Shown: positions 56,052 through 64,000 of the stretch, one piece after another
How positions within the stretch are numbered: the stretch's first letter is position 1
How the letters are laid out: each line of letters starts with the position of its first letter
Assembly: GCF_006346395.1 (NCBI RefSeq)
Contig: NZ_VDMS01000005.1
Location: forward strand, 310,001-374,000
Direction: 5' to 3'
DNA from: Nocardioides plantarum
GTDB taxonomy: Bacteria > Actinomycetota > Actinomycetes > Propionibacteriales > Nocardioidaceae
DNA: 64,000 nucleotides
Made by a program: the position numbers and the translations under genes
The notes under the pieces: model-generated
The model's database searches: none
Told to the model about the DNA's origin: nothing
The model's input: the letters and a program-made list of their open reading frames with translations, nothing else

Positions 56052-59000
56052 GTGTCAACGACGACGCACGATTCCGACAAGTCCGATCTCCTCGACAAGG
56101 CCGCCAGACTGGCCCAGCACAGCAAGGGCAGCGGGGGACCTCCGCAGGCCGACGTACGCGAGCTGCTCCAGGCCTACTTCCGCCACGTGGCGCCCGAGGA
56201 CCTGGTCGACCGCTCGGACGCCGACGCCTACGGCGCGCTGGCCTCCCACTTCAAGCTGGCCGAGCACCGTCCGCAGGGGACCGCCCAGGTCCGGGTGGTG
56301 ACCCCCGTGCCCGGTGAGCACGGCTGGAGCGCCGGGGGGCACTCGGTCGTCGAGGTCGTCGTCGACGACATGCCGTTCCTCGTCGACAGCCTGACGATGG
56401 AGGTCAGCCGCCAGCTCCGCGACGTCCACCTCGTCGTCCACCCCAACTTCGACGTGGTGCGCGACGTGGCGGGTCGGCTGGTGTCGGTCGAGCCGGTCGC
56501 CGACGGTGCGAGCCCGCCCGAGGGCGACGCGGTCCGCGAGTCGTGGATGCACGTCGAGATCGACCGGCTGGGCGGCGACGGGTCGAGCGACCCGGCTCGT
56601 GTCGTGGACGACGTCCAGCGGGTGCTGCGCGACGTGCGCGAGGCCGTCGAGGACTGGTCGAAGATGAACGAGCGCGTCGCGGCCATCGTCGAGGGCCTGA
56701 AGGCCGACCCGCCGCCGCTCGACGGCGAGGAGCTGCGCCAGGCCGGCGAGCTGCTGACGTGGCTGGCCGACGGCCACTTCACCTTCCTCGGCTACCGCGA
56801 GTACTCCCTGGACCGGGCAGAGGTCGACGGCGTCGAGGACGACGTGCTGCGGGCGATCCCCGGCACCGGCCTGGGCATCCTGCGTTCGGACCAGCAGATC
56901 TCGGAGTCCTTCGGCCGGCTGCCCGACCCGGTCAAGGCCAAGGCCCGTGAGCGCACGCTGCTCGTGCTGGCCAAGGCCAACTCCCGCGCGACCGTGCACC
57001 GCCCGGCCTACCTCGACTACGTCGGGGTCAAGACGTTCGGCGCCGACGGCGAGGTCAGCGGCGAGCGCCGGTTCCTCGGGCTGTTCTCGAGCGCGGCCTA
57101 CACCGAGTCGCTGCTGCGGATCCCGCTGGTGCGCGAGAAGGTGCAGACGGTCCTGCGCGACAGCGGCTTCGACCCCCAGAGCCACGCCGGCAAGGCGCTG
57201 CTCGACACCCTCGAGACCTATCCGCGCGACGACCTCTTCCACACCCCCGTCGAGGAGCTCGGCCCGCTGGCCGAGGCCGCGATGCAGGCCCGCGAGCGCC
57301 GGGCCGTGCGGATGTTCGTCCGCAAGGACACCTACGGGCGCTACGTCTCGGTCCTCGTCTACCTGCCGCGCGACCGCTACAACACCGGTGTGCGCGAGAA
57401 GTTCGTGCAGATCCTCAAGGACCGCCTCGGCGCCGACAACGTCGAGTTCAACGTGCGCATCAACGAGTCGACCACCGCGCGCGTGCACTTCGTCGTCCGG
57501 CTGCCGAGCGGCCACTCGATCCCCGACATCGACACCGCCGACCTCGAGCGCCGTCTCACCGACGCGTCCCGGTCGTGGCGCGACGACTTCACCACCGCGG
57601 TCGTCGCCGAGTACGGCGAGGAGGTCGGCGCGATCCTGGGCCGGCGCTACCTCGACTCGTTCCCCGAGGCCTACAAGGAGGACTTCACGCCCCGGACGGC
57701 GTCGGTCGACCTCGGCCGTCTCGAGAGCATCCGCGGCGACGAGGGCATCGACCACTCGCTCTACCAGGAGCTCGACGCCGGCGCCGGCGAGGCGCGGCTC
57801 AAGCTCTACCGCATCGGTCCGCCGCTGTCGCTCAGCCAGATCCTCCCGATGCTCAGCTCGATGGGGGTCGAGGTCGTCGACGAGCGGCCCTACACCCTGG
57901 TCGGGCTCGACCGTCCCTCGCACGTCTACGAGTTCGGGCTCCGCTACCCGGGCACGCTGCCCGAGGAGTCCCGGGGCCTGTTCCAGGACGCGCTGCGTGC
58001 CGTGTGGGACGGGTTCACCGAGATCGACGGGTTCAACAACCTGGTGCTCGGGGCGCGGCTGACCTGGCGACAGGCCGCGCTGCTGCGCGCCTACGCGAAG
58101 TACATGAAGCAGGGCGGCACCCCGTTCGCCCTCGACTACATCGAGGGCGCCCTGGCCGGCAACGTCGCCATCACCCGGCTGCTCGTCGAGCTCTTCGCCG
58201 CACGCTTCGACCCCGACCGGGCCCGGGGCGAGGAGGAGGCGATCACCCGGCGCATCATCACCGCGCTCGACGACGTGGTCAGCCTCGACCACGACCGGAT
58301 CCTGCGCTCCTACCTGACCCACATCACCGCGACGCTGCGCACCAACTACTTCCAGCTCACCAGCGGCCCCGACGCCGACCAGCCGCATCGCTACATCTCG
58401 CTCAAGCTGGAGCCGTCGGCCATCCCCGACCTGCCCGAGCCGCGGCCGCAGTACGAGATCTTCGTCTACTCGCCGCGCGTCGAGGGCGTCCACCTGCGCT
58501 TCGGCGCGGTGGCCCGCGGCGGCCTGCGCTGGAGTGACCGGCGCGACGACTTCCGCACCGAGGTGCTGGGCCTGGTGAAGGCCCAGATGGTCAAGAACAC
58601 CGTGATCGTCCCGGTCGGTGCCAAGGGCGGCTTCTTCGCCAAGAACCTCCCCGACCCGGCGGTCGACCGCGACGCGTGGCTGGCCGAGGGCGTGGCGAGC
58701 TACAAGACCTTCATCTCCGGCCTGCTCGACGTCACCGACAACCTCGTCGAGGGCGAGACGGTGCCGCCCGAGCGCGTCGTGCGCCACGACGGCGACGACT
58801 CCTACCTCGTCGTCGCGGCCGACAAGGGCACCGCGACGTTCTCCGACATCGCCAACGGCGTCGCGAAGGCCTACGGCTTCTGGCTGGGCGACGCCTTCGC
58901 CAGCGGCGGCTCGGTCGGCTACGACCACAAGGCCATGGGCATCACCGCACGCGGCGCCTGGGTGTCGGTGCAGCGGCACTTCCGTGAGATGGGCATCGAC

Positions 59001-60917
59001 TGCCAGACGCAGGAGTTCACCTGCGCCGGCATCGGCGACATGTCGGGCGACGTCTTCGGCAACGGGCTGCTGTGCAGCGAGTCCACCCGGCTGGTCGCGG
59101 CCTTCGACCACCGCCACATCTTCCTCGACCCCGATCCCGACGCGGCCACGTCGTACGCCGAGCGGCGCCGGCTCTTCGAGCTGCCGCGCTCCAGCTGGCA
59201 GGACTACGACACGTCGTTGATCTCCGCCGGCGGTGGGGTGTTCCCGCGCTCGGCCAAGTCGATCCGGCTCACGCCCGAGGTCCGCAGCGCGCTCGGCCTC
59301 GGTGACGACGTCGACACGATGACCCCCGCCGAGCTGATGCGCGCCATCCTGCTGGCGCCGGTCGACCTGCTCTGGAACGGCGGCATCGGCACCTACGTCA
59401 AGGCCGCCGACGAGAGCCACGCCGACGTCGGCGACAAGGCCAACGACGCGATCCGCGTCGACGGCGGTGACCTGCGCGCCCGCTGCATCGGCGAGGGCGG
59501 CAACCTCGGGCTCACCCAGCTCGGCCGCATCGAGTACGCGCGCGGCGGCGGTCGGGTCAACACCGACTTCATCGACAACTCCGCCGGCGTCGACACCTCC
59601 GACCACGAGGTCAACATCAAGATCCTGCTCGACCGGGTCGTCGCCGCAGGCGACCTCACCGAGAAGCAGCGCAACACGGTGCTGGCCGAGATGACCGACG
59701 AGGTCGCCGAGCTGGTGCTGCGCGACAACTACGAGCAGAACCTCGCCCTGGCCAACGCGGAGTCCAACGCCGCCCCGCTGCTCCACGTCCACGAGTCGTG
59801 GATGAAGAAGCTCGAGGCCGACGGACACCTCAACCGCCAGCTGGAGGACCTGCCCACCAGTCGGCAGGTCGCCCGACGCCTCGACCGCGGCCAGGGCCTG
59901 AGCACGCCCGAGCTGTCGGTGCTGCTGGCCTGGACCAAGATCGTCCTGGCCGGTGAGCTCATCGCCTCCGACCTGCCCGACGACCCCTATCTCGACCTCG
60001 ACCTGCGGGCCTACTTCCCCCGGCAGGTCCGCGAGGGGTTCGCCGACCGGATCGCCGACCACCCGCTGCGCCGCGAGATCATCGTGACCCAGGTGGTCAA
60101 CGACCTGGTCAACGGCGCCGGCATGACCTACTGGCCCCGGCTCGCCGGCGAGACCGGTGCGACCGCCGCCGAGCTCACCCGGGCCAACTTCGTCTCGCGC
60201 GAGATCTTCGGGTCGCTGCCGTTGCGCACCGAGCTGGCGACCTACGACAACGTGCTCGCCGCCGAGGTGCAGACCCACATGCGCATCGAGATGCGGACCC
60301 TGGTCGAGCGCGGGTCGCGCTGGCTGGTCACCAACCGCAGGCCCCCGCTCGACAGCCAGGGCCTGGTCGACCAGTTCTCGGGACCGGTCCAGGAGGCCAT
60401 GAAGGGCCTGCCCGAGCTGATGGTCGGGCGTGAGCTGGCCGCCTACGAGGCGCGGCGGGCCCGGCTGGTCGACCACCAGGTGCCCGACGACCTGGCCGCC
60501 CGGGTGGCGGTGCTGCCCTCGGCCTACGTGCTGCTCAACGTCGTCGAGATCGCCGGGCGCGAGAGGCTCGAGGTGACCGACGTCGCCCGGGTCTACTTCA
60601 CGCTCGGGGAGCGGCTCGGCCTGTCCAGCCTGGCGCAGCAGATCGCCAGCCTGCCGCGCGACGACCGGTGGCAGACGATGGCGCGGGCCGCGCTGCGCGA
60701 CGACCTGCACGCGGTGCACGCCCAGCTGACCTCGCAGGTGCTCGCCACGACCTCGCCGGACGACTCCGCGCCGGCGCGGATCGCGGCCTGGGAGGACGGT
60801 GACGCCGTCGTCGTCGCGCGGGCCGCCGAGACCCTCGGCCAGCTGTGCGGCGCCGACCAGGCCGACCTGGCGCGGATGTCGGTGGGCCTGCGGGTCGTCC
60901 GGGGGCTCCTGACCTGA
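56052..60917 (+). CDS. gdh: NAD-specific glutamate dehydrogenase, 180-kDa type
   Basis: A 1621-residue enzyme that deaminates glutamate to 2-oxoglutarate with NAD, of the large GDH class known from Streptomyces and mycobacteria. N-terminal ACT-like regulatory segments extend to about residue 600 (VVVDDMPFLVDSLTMEVSRQ, FGRLPDPVKAKARERTLLVL). The catalytic core (about 800-1250) has RFGAVARGGLRWSDRRDDFR, VGAKGGFFAKNLPDP (catalytic Lys region), FASGGSVGYDHKAMGITARG, IGDMSGDVFGNGLLCSE (NAD) and GNLGLTQLGRIEYARGGGRV. The C-terminal helical region matches the family. Start GTG 56052, with the extension to 56007 rejected because the -10 box lies inside it. Confidence 0.95.
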   Translation: MSTTTHDSDKSDLLDKAARLAQHSKGSGGPPQADVRELLQAYFRHVAPEDLVDRSDADAYGALASHFKLAEHRPQGTAQVRVVTPVPGEHGWSAGGHSVVEVVVDDMPFLVDSLTMEVSRQLRDVHLVVHPNFDVVRDVAGRLVSVEPVADGASPPEGDAVRESWMHVEIDRLGGDGSSDPARVVDDVQRVLRDVREAVEDWSKMNERVAAIVEGLKADPPPLDGEELRQAGELLTWLADGHFTFLGYREYSLDRAEVDGVEDDVLRAIPGTGLGILRSDQQISESFGRLPDPVKAKARERTLLVLAKANSRATVHRPAYLDYVGVKTFGADGEVSGERRFLGLFSSAAYTESLLRIPLVREKVQTVLRDSGFDPQSHAGKALLDTLETYPRDDLFHTPVEELGPLAEAAMQARERRAVRMFVRKDTYGRYVSVLVYLPRDRYNTGVREKFVQILKDRLGADNVEFNVRINESTTARVHFVVRLPSGHSIPDIDTADLERRLTDASRSWRDDFTTAVVAEYGEEVGAILGRRYLDSFPEAYKEDFTPRTASVDLGRLESIRGDEGIDHSLYQELDAGAGEARLKLYRIGPPLSLSQILPMLSSMGVEVVDERPYTLVGLDRPSHVYEFGLRYPGTLPEESRGLFQDALRAVWDGFTEIDGFNNLVLGARLTWRQAALLRAYAKYMKQGGTPFALDYIEGALAGNVAITRLLVELFAARFDPDRARGEEEAITRRIITALDDVVSLDHDRILRSYLTHITATLRTNYFQLTSGPDADQPHRYISLKLEPSAIPDLPEPRPQYEIFVYSPRVEGVHLRFGAVARGGLRWSDRRDDFRTEVLGLVKAQMVKNTVIVPVGAKGGFFAKNLPDPAVDRDAWLAEGVASYKTFISGLLDVTDNLVEGETVPPERVVRHDGDDSYLVVAADKGTATFSDIANGVAKAYGFWLGDAFASGGSVGYDHKAMGITARGAWVSVQRHFREMGIDCQTQEFTCAGIGDMSGDVFGNGLLCSESTRLVAAFDHRHIFLDPDPDAATSYAERRRLFELPRSSWQDYDTSLISAGGGVFPRSAKSIRLTPEVRSALGLGDDVDTMTPAELMRAILLAPVDLLWNGGIGTYVKAADESHADVGDKANDAIRVDGGDLRARCIGEGGNLGLTQLGRIEYARGGGRVNTDFIDNSAGVDTSDHEVNIKILLDRVVAAGDLTEKQRNTVLAEMTDEVAELVLRDNYEQNLALANAESNAAPLLHVHESWMKKLEADGHLNRQLEDLPTSRQVARRLDRGQGLSTPELSVLLAWTKIVLAGELIASDLPDDPYLDLDLRAYFPRQVREGFADRIADHPLRREIIVTQVVNDLVNGAGMTYWPRLAGETGATAAELTRANFVSREIFGSLPLRTELATYDNVLAAEVQTHMRIEMRTLVERGSRWLVTNRRPPLDSQGLVDQFSGPVQEAMKGLPELMVGRELAAYEARRARLVDHQVPDDLAARVAVLPSAYVLLNVVEIAGRERLEVTDVARVYFTLGERLGLSSLAQQIASLPRDDRWQTMARAALRDDLHAVHAQLTSQVLATTSPDDSAPARIAAWEDGDAVVVARAAETLGQLCGADQADLARMSVGLRVVRGLLT

Positions 60918-60927
60918 GCGGGGCGGG

Positions 60928-61494
60928 TCAGCTCGGGCTGACGCAGATCACGTAGCCCGTGAGGTCCTGGGCGTCCAGCCCGTGGTGCTGTCCGGTGACC
61001 TTCCAGGCGTCGGCGCGGTCGCCGGCCTCGAGAGGGGCGAAGAACTCGCCGACCGCCTTGCCGGGGGAGCTCTCGTTGACGACCGCGTCGACCTCGAGGG
61101 CCGACTCGGCCCAGGAGCTGCCGCCGCCGAGGGCGACCTTGCCGGCGGGGCAGAACACGAAGACCGAGGCCTGGCCGTCGGTCGGGACCGACACGGTCTG
61201 GGTGACGACCTGGTAGCCCTGGACGGCGGGCTCGTTGAGCTTCTTCCGGGTGCCCGGGGACAGCTCGCCCTCCCCGAGCGAGCCGTTCTTGACGTCCTTG
61301 CCGGCAAGGCTGCCGTCCTTGACGTCGGAGCCGGTGAGGCTGCCGTTCTTGACGTCGATGCCGGTGATGGTGCTGTTCTTGATCTGGGCGCCGGTGACCA
61401 GGCCGGCCGCGACGGCCGAGCCGGCCGTGGCCGTGCCGATGACGACGGCGGACAGGGCGAGGACGGGCAGGATGCGGGTGGTGGAGCGGTTCAT
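60928..61494 (-). CDS. Secreted surface protein with DVKNGSL repeats
   Basis: A 188-residue exported protein. Residues 1-30 are a signal peptide (TRILPVLALSAVVIGTATAG, cleavage near VAA). Residues about 31-75 are a repeat array: GAQIKNSTITGIDVKNGSLT, then GSDVKDGSLAGKDVKNGSLG, made of near 10-residue units x-D-V-K-[ND]-G-S-L that should stack as a small beta-helix. The remainder is a beta domain (GQASVFVFCPAGKVALGGGS; CVSPS at the end). It is a paralogue of the protein starting at 29926. ATG 61494 is chosen because the repeat and signal peptide begin there; an upstream extension is out of pattern. Confidence 0.85.
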   Translation of the reverse strand: MNRSTTRILPVLALSAVVIGTATAGSAVAAGLVTGAQIKNSTITGIDVKNGSLTGSDVKDGSLAGKDVKNGSLGEGELSPGTRKKLNEPAVQGYQVVTQTVSVPTDGQASVFVFCPAGKVALGGGSSWAESALEVDAVVNESSPGKAVGEFFAPLEAGDRADAWKVTGQHHGLDAQDLTGYVICVSPS

Positions 61495-61571
61495 GGCGGT
61501 CGTTCTCCTGGTGTACGGCGGCCGCTCGGTGCGGCCTGGTGAGGTGAACACTGGCCCGCCCGGCACCCCCC

Positions 61572-61593
61572 GGGCATGAGGGATCGACCCCCA
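61572..61593 (-). promoter_or_regulatory. Shared upstream motif of the surface-protein genes (copy 2)
   Basis: Identical over 22 bases to 29998-30019 and at nearly the same distance from its gene (77 versus 71 nt). The leader also shares CGGTGCGGCC-GGTG (61527-61541). Such conservation in otherwise unrelated flanks suggests a common promoter or activator binding site. Confidence 0.55.
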
Positions 61594-61645
61594 ACCTCGG
61601 CGTACCGATGACGTGAGGGGTGGGGGCGTCGGGCGGGTGTGACGG

Positions 61646-61699
61646 CCGACCTAAGGTGCCTTAGCCGTTCGCCGGCTTTCGGTGGTCCGACCTAGGGTG
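61646..61699 (+). promoter_or_regulatory. Promoter/operator region of the ABC exporter operon
   Basis: CCGACCTAAGGTG (61646-61658) and CCGACCTAGGGTG (61687-61699) are direct repeats 41 nt apart. The first contains the palindrome CTAAGG-TG-CCTTAG (61651-61664). The second contains TAGGGT (61693-61698), which ends 8 nt before the ATG at 61707 and is the likely -10. The upstream copy may be an operator. A resemblance to the iron box of DtxR/IdeR is too weak to claim. Confidence 0.5.
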
Positions 61700-61706
61700 G
61701 TTGACG

Positions 61707-63503
61707 ATGACAACTGCCCCCACCACCGAGATCGGGCCCGACCCCGACGTGACACCCCCGGCGGGGGTGCACTCGATCTGGCGCATTCGCGGCTACCTGC
61801 GCCCGCACGTGCTCTCGGTCGTGATCATGCTCGTCACCTCGCTCGCCGTCGTCGGCACCTCCATCGGCATCCCGCTGGTCACCAGGTCCGTCATCGACGG
61901 CCCGATCGCCGACGGCGACATCGCGGCGGTGTGGCCCCTCGGCCTGCTGGCCCTCGGGCTGGGCCTGGTCGAGGCGTTCCTGATCTGGCTGCGCCGCTGG
62001 GTGCAGAGCACCACCGTGCTGTCGATGGAGCAGGAGATGCGCCGCGACCTCTACCGGCGGCTGCAGTCGCTGCCGATGTCGTTCCACAGCCGGTGGCCGG
62101 CCGGCCAGCTGCTCTCGCGCGCCATCCAGGACCTCAGCTCGATCCGCCGGTTCATGGGCTTCGGGCTGATCTTCCTGGTGGTCAACATCGTCCAGGTCGT
62201 CAGCGTCTGCGTGGTGCTGCTCGCGATGTACTGGCCCCTGGGCCTGGTCGTCGCGGCCACCGCGGTGCCGATCATCTGGCTCTGCATGCGCTTCGAGAAG
62301 CGCTACGTCGTGATGTCGCGCATCGTGCAGGACCAGCAGGGCGACCTGGCGACCCGGGCCGAGGAGGGCGCCTTCGGCATCCGCGTCATCAAGGCCTTCG
62401 GCCGCAGCGAGCACGTCGCCGAGCAGTACGAGGCCGGCGCGCGCGAGCTGCACCGCCGCAGCATGGACAAGGTCAGGCTCTCGTCGCGGTTCTGGACCTT
62501 CCTCGAGGTCATCCCCAACCTCGCGGTCTGCGTCGTGCTGCTCCTGGGCGCCATCGGCGTCGGTCGCGGCCAGCTCAGCGTCGGCGAGCTCGTCGCCTTC
62601 CTGACCCTGCTCCTCACGCTCGTCTGGCCGGTCTCGGCACTCGGCGTGATCCTGGCGATGGCCCAGGAGGCGATGAGTGCCGCGGCGCGGATCCTCGAGG
62701 TCCTCGACACCGAGCCCGCCATCGTCGGCGGCGACGTGCTGATCGGCGAGCCGCGCGGCCACCTGCGCTTCGAGCACGTCGACTTCGCCTTCCCCGACGC
62801 CCTCGACGAGCCGGTCCTGCGCGACATCGTGCTCGAGCTCCTGCCCGGCGAGACGATCGCCCTGGTCGGGGCCACCGGCTCCGGCAAGACCGCGCTGACC
62901 GCCCTCGTCCCGCGGCTCGAGGACGTCACCGGCGGCCGGGTGACCCTCGACGGCGTCGACCTGCGCGACCTCGACCTCCACCACCTGCGCACGATGGTCG
63001 CCACCGCGTTCGAGGACCCCACGCTGTTCTCCATGAGTGCCCGGGAGAACCTCACGCTCGGTCGGGCCGACGCCACCGACGCCGAGGTCGAGGCCGCCCT
63101 CGACGTGGCGCAGGCCGGGTTCGTCCGCGACCTGCCGTGGGGTCTCGACACCCGCATCGGCGAGCAGGGCATGGCTCTCTCGGGCGGCCAGCGACAGCGC
63201 CTCGCGCTCGCCCGGGCCGTGTTGGCGCGGCCTCAGGTGCTGGTGCTCGACGACACGCTCTCCGCGCTCGACGTCCACACCGAGAAGCTGGTCGAGGACG
63301 CCCTGCGCAGTGTCCTGTCGTCGACCACCGGCCTCGTCGTCGCCCACCGGGCCTCGACCGTGCTGCTCGCCGACCGGGTCGCGCTCCTCCAGGACGGCAC
63401 GATCACCCACGTCGGCGACCACCGCGAGCTGCTCGCCACCGTGCCGGCCTACCGCGAGCTGCTCTCGGCCGACGCCGACCTGCGAGAGGCGGTCTCGTCA
63501 TGA
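61707..63503 (+). CDS. ABC exporter half-transporter (permease-ATPase)
   Basis: A 598-residue type I exporter subunit with six helices (about 30-330; HVLSVVIMLVTSLAVVGTSI, GLIFLVVNIVQVVSVCVVLL) followed by an ATPase domain (about 350-590). Nucleotide motifs: Walker A GATGSGKTALTALV (about 391), signature LSGGQRQRLALARAVLARP (about 492), Walker B VLVLDDTLSALDVHTEK, and H-loop VVAHRAS. The Walker B aspartate is followed by Asp rather than the catalytic Glu (LDDTLS), a degenerate site typical of one half of heterodimeric exporters. The next gene supplies the other half and overlaps by ATGA. Substrate unknown. Confidence 0.93.
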   Translation: MTTAPTTEIGPDPDVTPPAGVHSIWRIRGYLRPHVLSVVIMLVTSLAVVGTSIGIPLVTRSVIDGPIADGDIAAVWPLGLLALGLGLVEAFLIWLRRWVQSTTVLSMEQEMRRDLYRRLQSLPMSFHSRWPAGQLLSRAIQDLSSIRRFMGFGLIFLVVNIVQVVSVCVVLLAMYWPLGLVVAATAVPIIWLCMRFEKRYVVMSRIVQDQQGDLATRAEEGAFGIRVIKAFGRSEHVAEQYEAGARELHRRSMDKVRLSSRFWTFLEVIPNLAVCVVLLLGAIGVGRGQLSVGELVAFLTLLLTLVWPVSALGVILAMAQEAMSAAARILEVLDTEPAIVGGDVLIGEPRGHLRFEHVDFAFPDALDEPVLRDIVLELLPGETIALVGATGSGKTALTALVPRLEDVTGGRVTLDGVDLRDLDLHHLRTMVATAFEDPTLFSMSARENLTLGRADATDAEVEAALDVAQAGFVRDLPWGLDTRIGEQGMALSGGQRQRLALARAVLARPQVLVLDDTLSALDVHTEKLVEDALRSVLSSTTGLVVAHRASTVLLADRVALLQDGTITHVGDHRELLATVPAYRELLSADADLREAVSS

Positions 63504-64000
63504 GCATCGACCAACGCCCCAGTGACGAGCTCGCGACCGACGAGCAGGCCGACCGCTCCTGGCGGGGCATCGCCAAGAACGACGAGACCGACCAGATCCA
63601 CACCGCTGACCGGGTCCGCTTCGTCGGCGGCTCGCGGCAGCTGCTGGGCGAGATCCTGCGTCCCTACAAGCGCGCCATCTGGTGGCTGGTCGCGGTCGTC
63701 GTCCTCGAGAACGCCGCCCGTCTGGCGATCCCCTACCTCGTGTCGGTCGGCATCGACCGGGGCATCCCGCCCATCCGCGAGCGCGACGACCTCCAGCCGC
63801 TGCTCGTCGTGGTCGGCCTGGTGCTCGGCGCGACCCTGGTCCAGGCGATCACCCGCCAGCTGTTCCTGCTCCGCTCGGGCCGGATCGGCCAGGACCTGCT
63901 CTACCAGCTGCGGCGGCGGGTGTTCCGGCACTTCCAGCGGCTCAGCCCGGCGTTCCACGACGACTACACCTCGGGCCGCGTGATCTCGCGCCAGACCTCC
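63500..64000 (+). CDS. ABC exporter second half-transporter (cut by the window end)
   Basis: The ATG at 63500 overlaps the previous stop and 167 codons are seen without a stop. A charged 40-residue N-terminus (DEQADRSWRGIAKNDETDQI) precedes the start of the transmembrane domain: YKRAIWWLVAVVVLENAARL (helix 1) and LLVVVGLVLGATLVQAITRQ (helix 2), then the coupling-helix region YQLRRRVFRHFQRLSPAFHD. This is the partner of the upstream half-transporter. The ATPase domain lies outside the window; by analogy it should carry the canonical catalytic glutamate. Confidence 0.9.
   Translation, partial: MSIDQRPSDELATDEQADRSWRGIAKNDETDQIHTADRVRFVGGSRQLLGEILRPYKRAIWWLVAVVVLENAARLAIPYLVSVGIDRGIPPIRERDDLQPLLVVVGLVLGATLVQAITRQLFLLRSGRIGQDLLYQLRRRVFRHFQRLSPAFHDDYTSGRVISRQTS

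Noticed and set aside
56055..60719. A 1554-codon open frame antisense to the NAD-glutamate dehydrogenase gene
   Set aside because: It mirrors the GC-rich third positions of the real gene, has the composition of a frame shadow (rich in V, G, R, D, H) and no recognisable domain.
61651..61664. Iron-responsive DtxR/IdeR box
   Set aside because: The palindrome CTAAGGTGCCTTAG shares the alternating feel of the iron box but not its consensus; no iron gene follows.

Overview
This window looks like chromosomal DNA of a high-GC actinobacterium, most likely Nocardioides or a close relative (Propionibacteriales). The evidence is the strongly GC-rich third codon positions, the mycothiol gene mshB, an actinobacterial ileS T-box leader, a DUF3117 protein, a 13E12-type DUF222/HNH gene, the SigE/anti-sigma/HtrA cluster next to an O-methyltransferase, a 180-kDa NAD-glutamate dehydrogenase, and many start codons 6-8 nt after a TAnnnT box (leaderless transcription). 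No rRNA, tRNA, CRISPR array, prophage or intact insertion sequence was seen. The genus is inferred from gene content and style, not from a marker gene.

Layout. 0-4.7 kb: chromate transporter, a cystine-type ABC importer (binding protein fused to permease, plus ATPase), a TPR protein and a DUF202 protein. 4.9-8.4 kb: DUF222/HNH nuclease, an orphan protein and a thioesterase. 8.5-16.3 kb: Nudix hydrolase, MshB, a VanW-family wall protein, a secreted lipase, a cation-efflux protein and an acetyltransferase. 16.4-20.4 kb: a tightly overlapping operon fdxA-dapC-ACT protein-prephenate dehydratase-prephenate dehydrogenase. 20.4-25.6 kb: SUKH-like protein, lysozyme-like surface protein, dapD, a secreted protein, DinB, a stand-alone LigD phosphoesterase domain and a PepSY lipoprotein. 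25.7-29.3 kb: T-box and ileS. 29.3-35 kb: surface protein, VOC protein, acetyltransferase, dapE, LOG protein, DivIVA-domain protein and a zinc carboxypeptidase. 35-42.5 kb: repeat-rich gap, enoyl-CoA hydratase, DUF3117, leucyl aminopeptidase, and the envelope-stress cluster O-methyltransferase/sigE/anti-sigma/htrA. 42.5-51 kb: SAF and CpaE-like proteins, acetyltransferase, a small secreted protein, a cupredoxin-like lipoprotein with a polytopic membrane partner, a wax-ester-synthase-like protein and pruA. 51-64 kb: Old Yellow Enzyme, twin DUF2505 proteins, tryptophan dioxygenase, NAD-glutamate dehydrogenase, a second surface protein, and a two-gene ABC exporter cut by the window end.

How the genes connect. 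dapC, dapD and dapE give three steps of the succinylase branch of lysine/diaminopimelate synthesis, scattered at about 17, 22 and 32 kb. pruA and the NAD-glutamate dehydrogenase can carry proline carbon through glutamate to 2-oxoglutarate. The sigE cluster handles envelope stress. The two surface proteins at 29.9 and 61.5 kb share an upstream motif and are probably co-regulated.

Most notable: a prephenate dehydratase with an altered TRF motif beside a new ACT-domain protein; a CTG start for dapC; a wax-ester-synthase relative with HQ in place of the catalytic HH; a surface protein that has lost its stop codon into a double hairpin; a palindromic dispersed repeat found mainly between convergent genes, with a related fragment inside ileS; and a second hairpin repeat whose two copies appear to covary.
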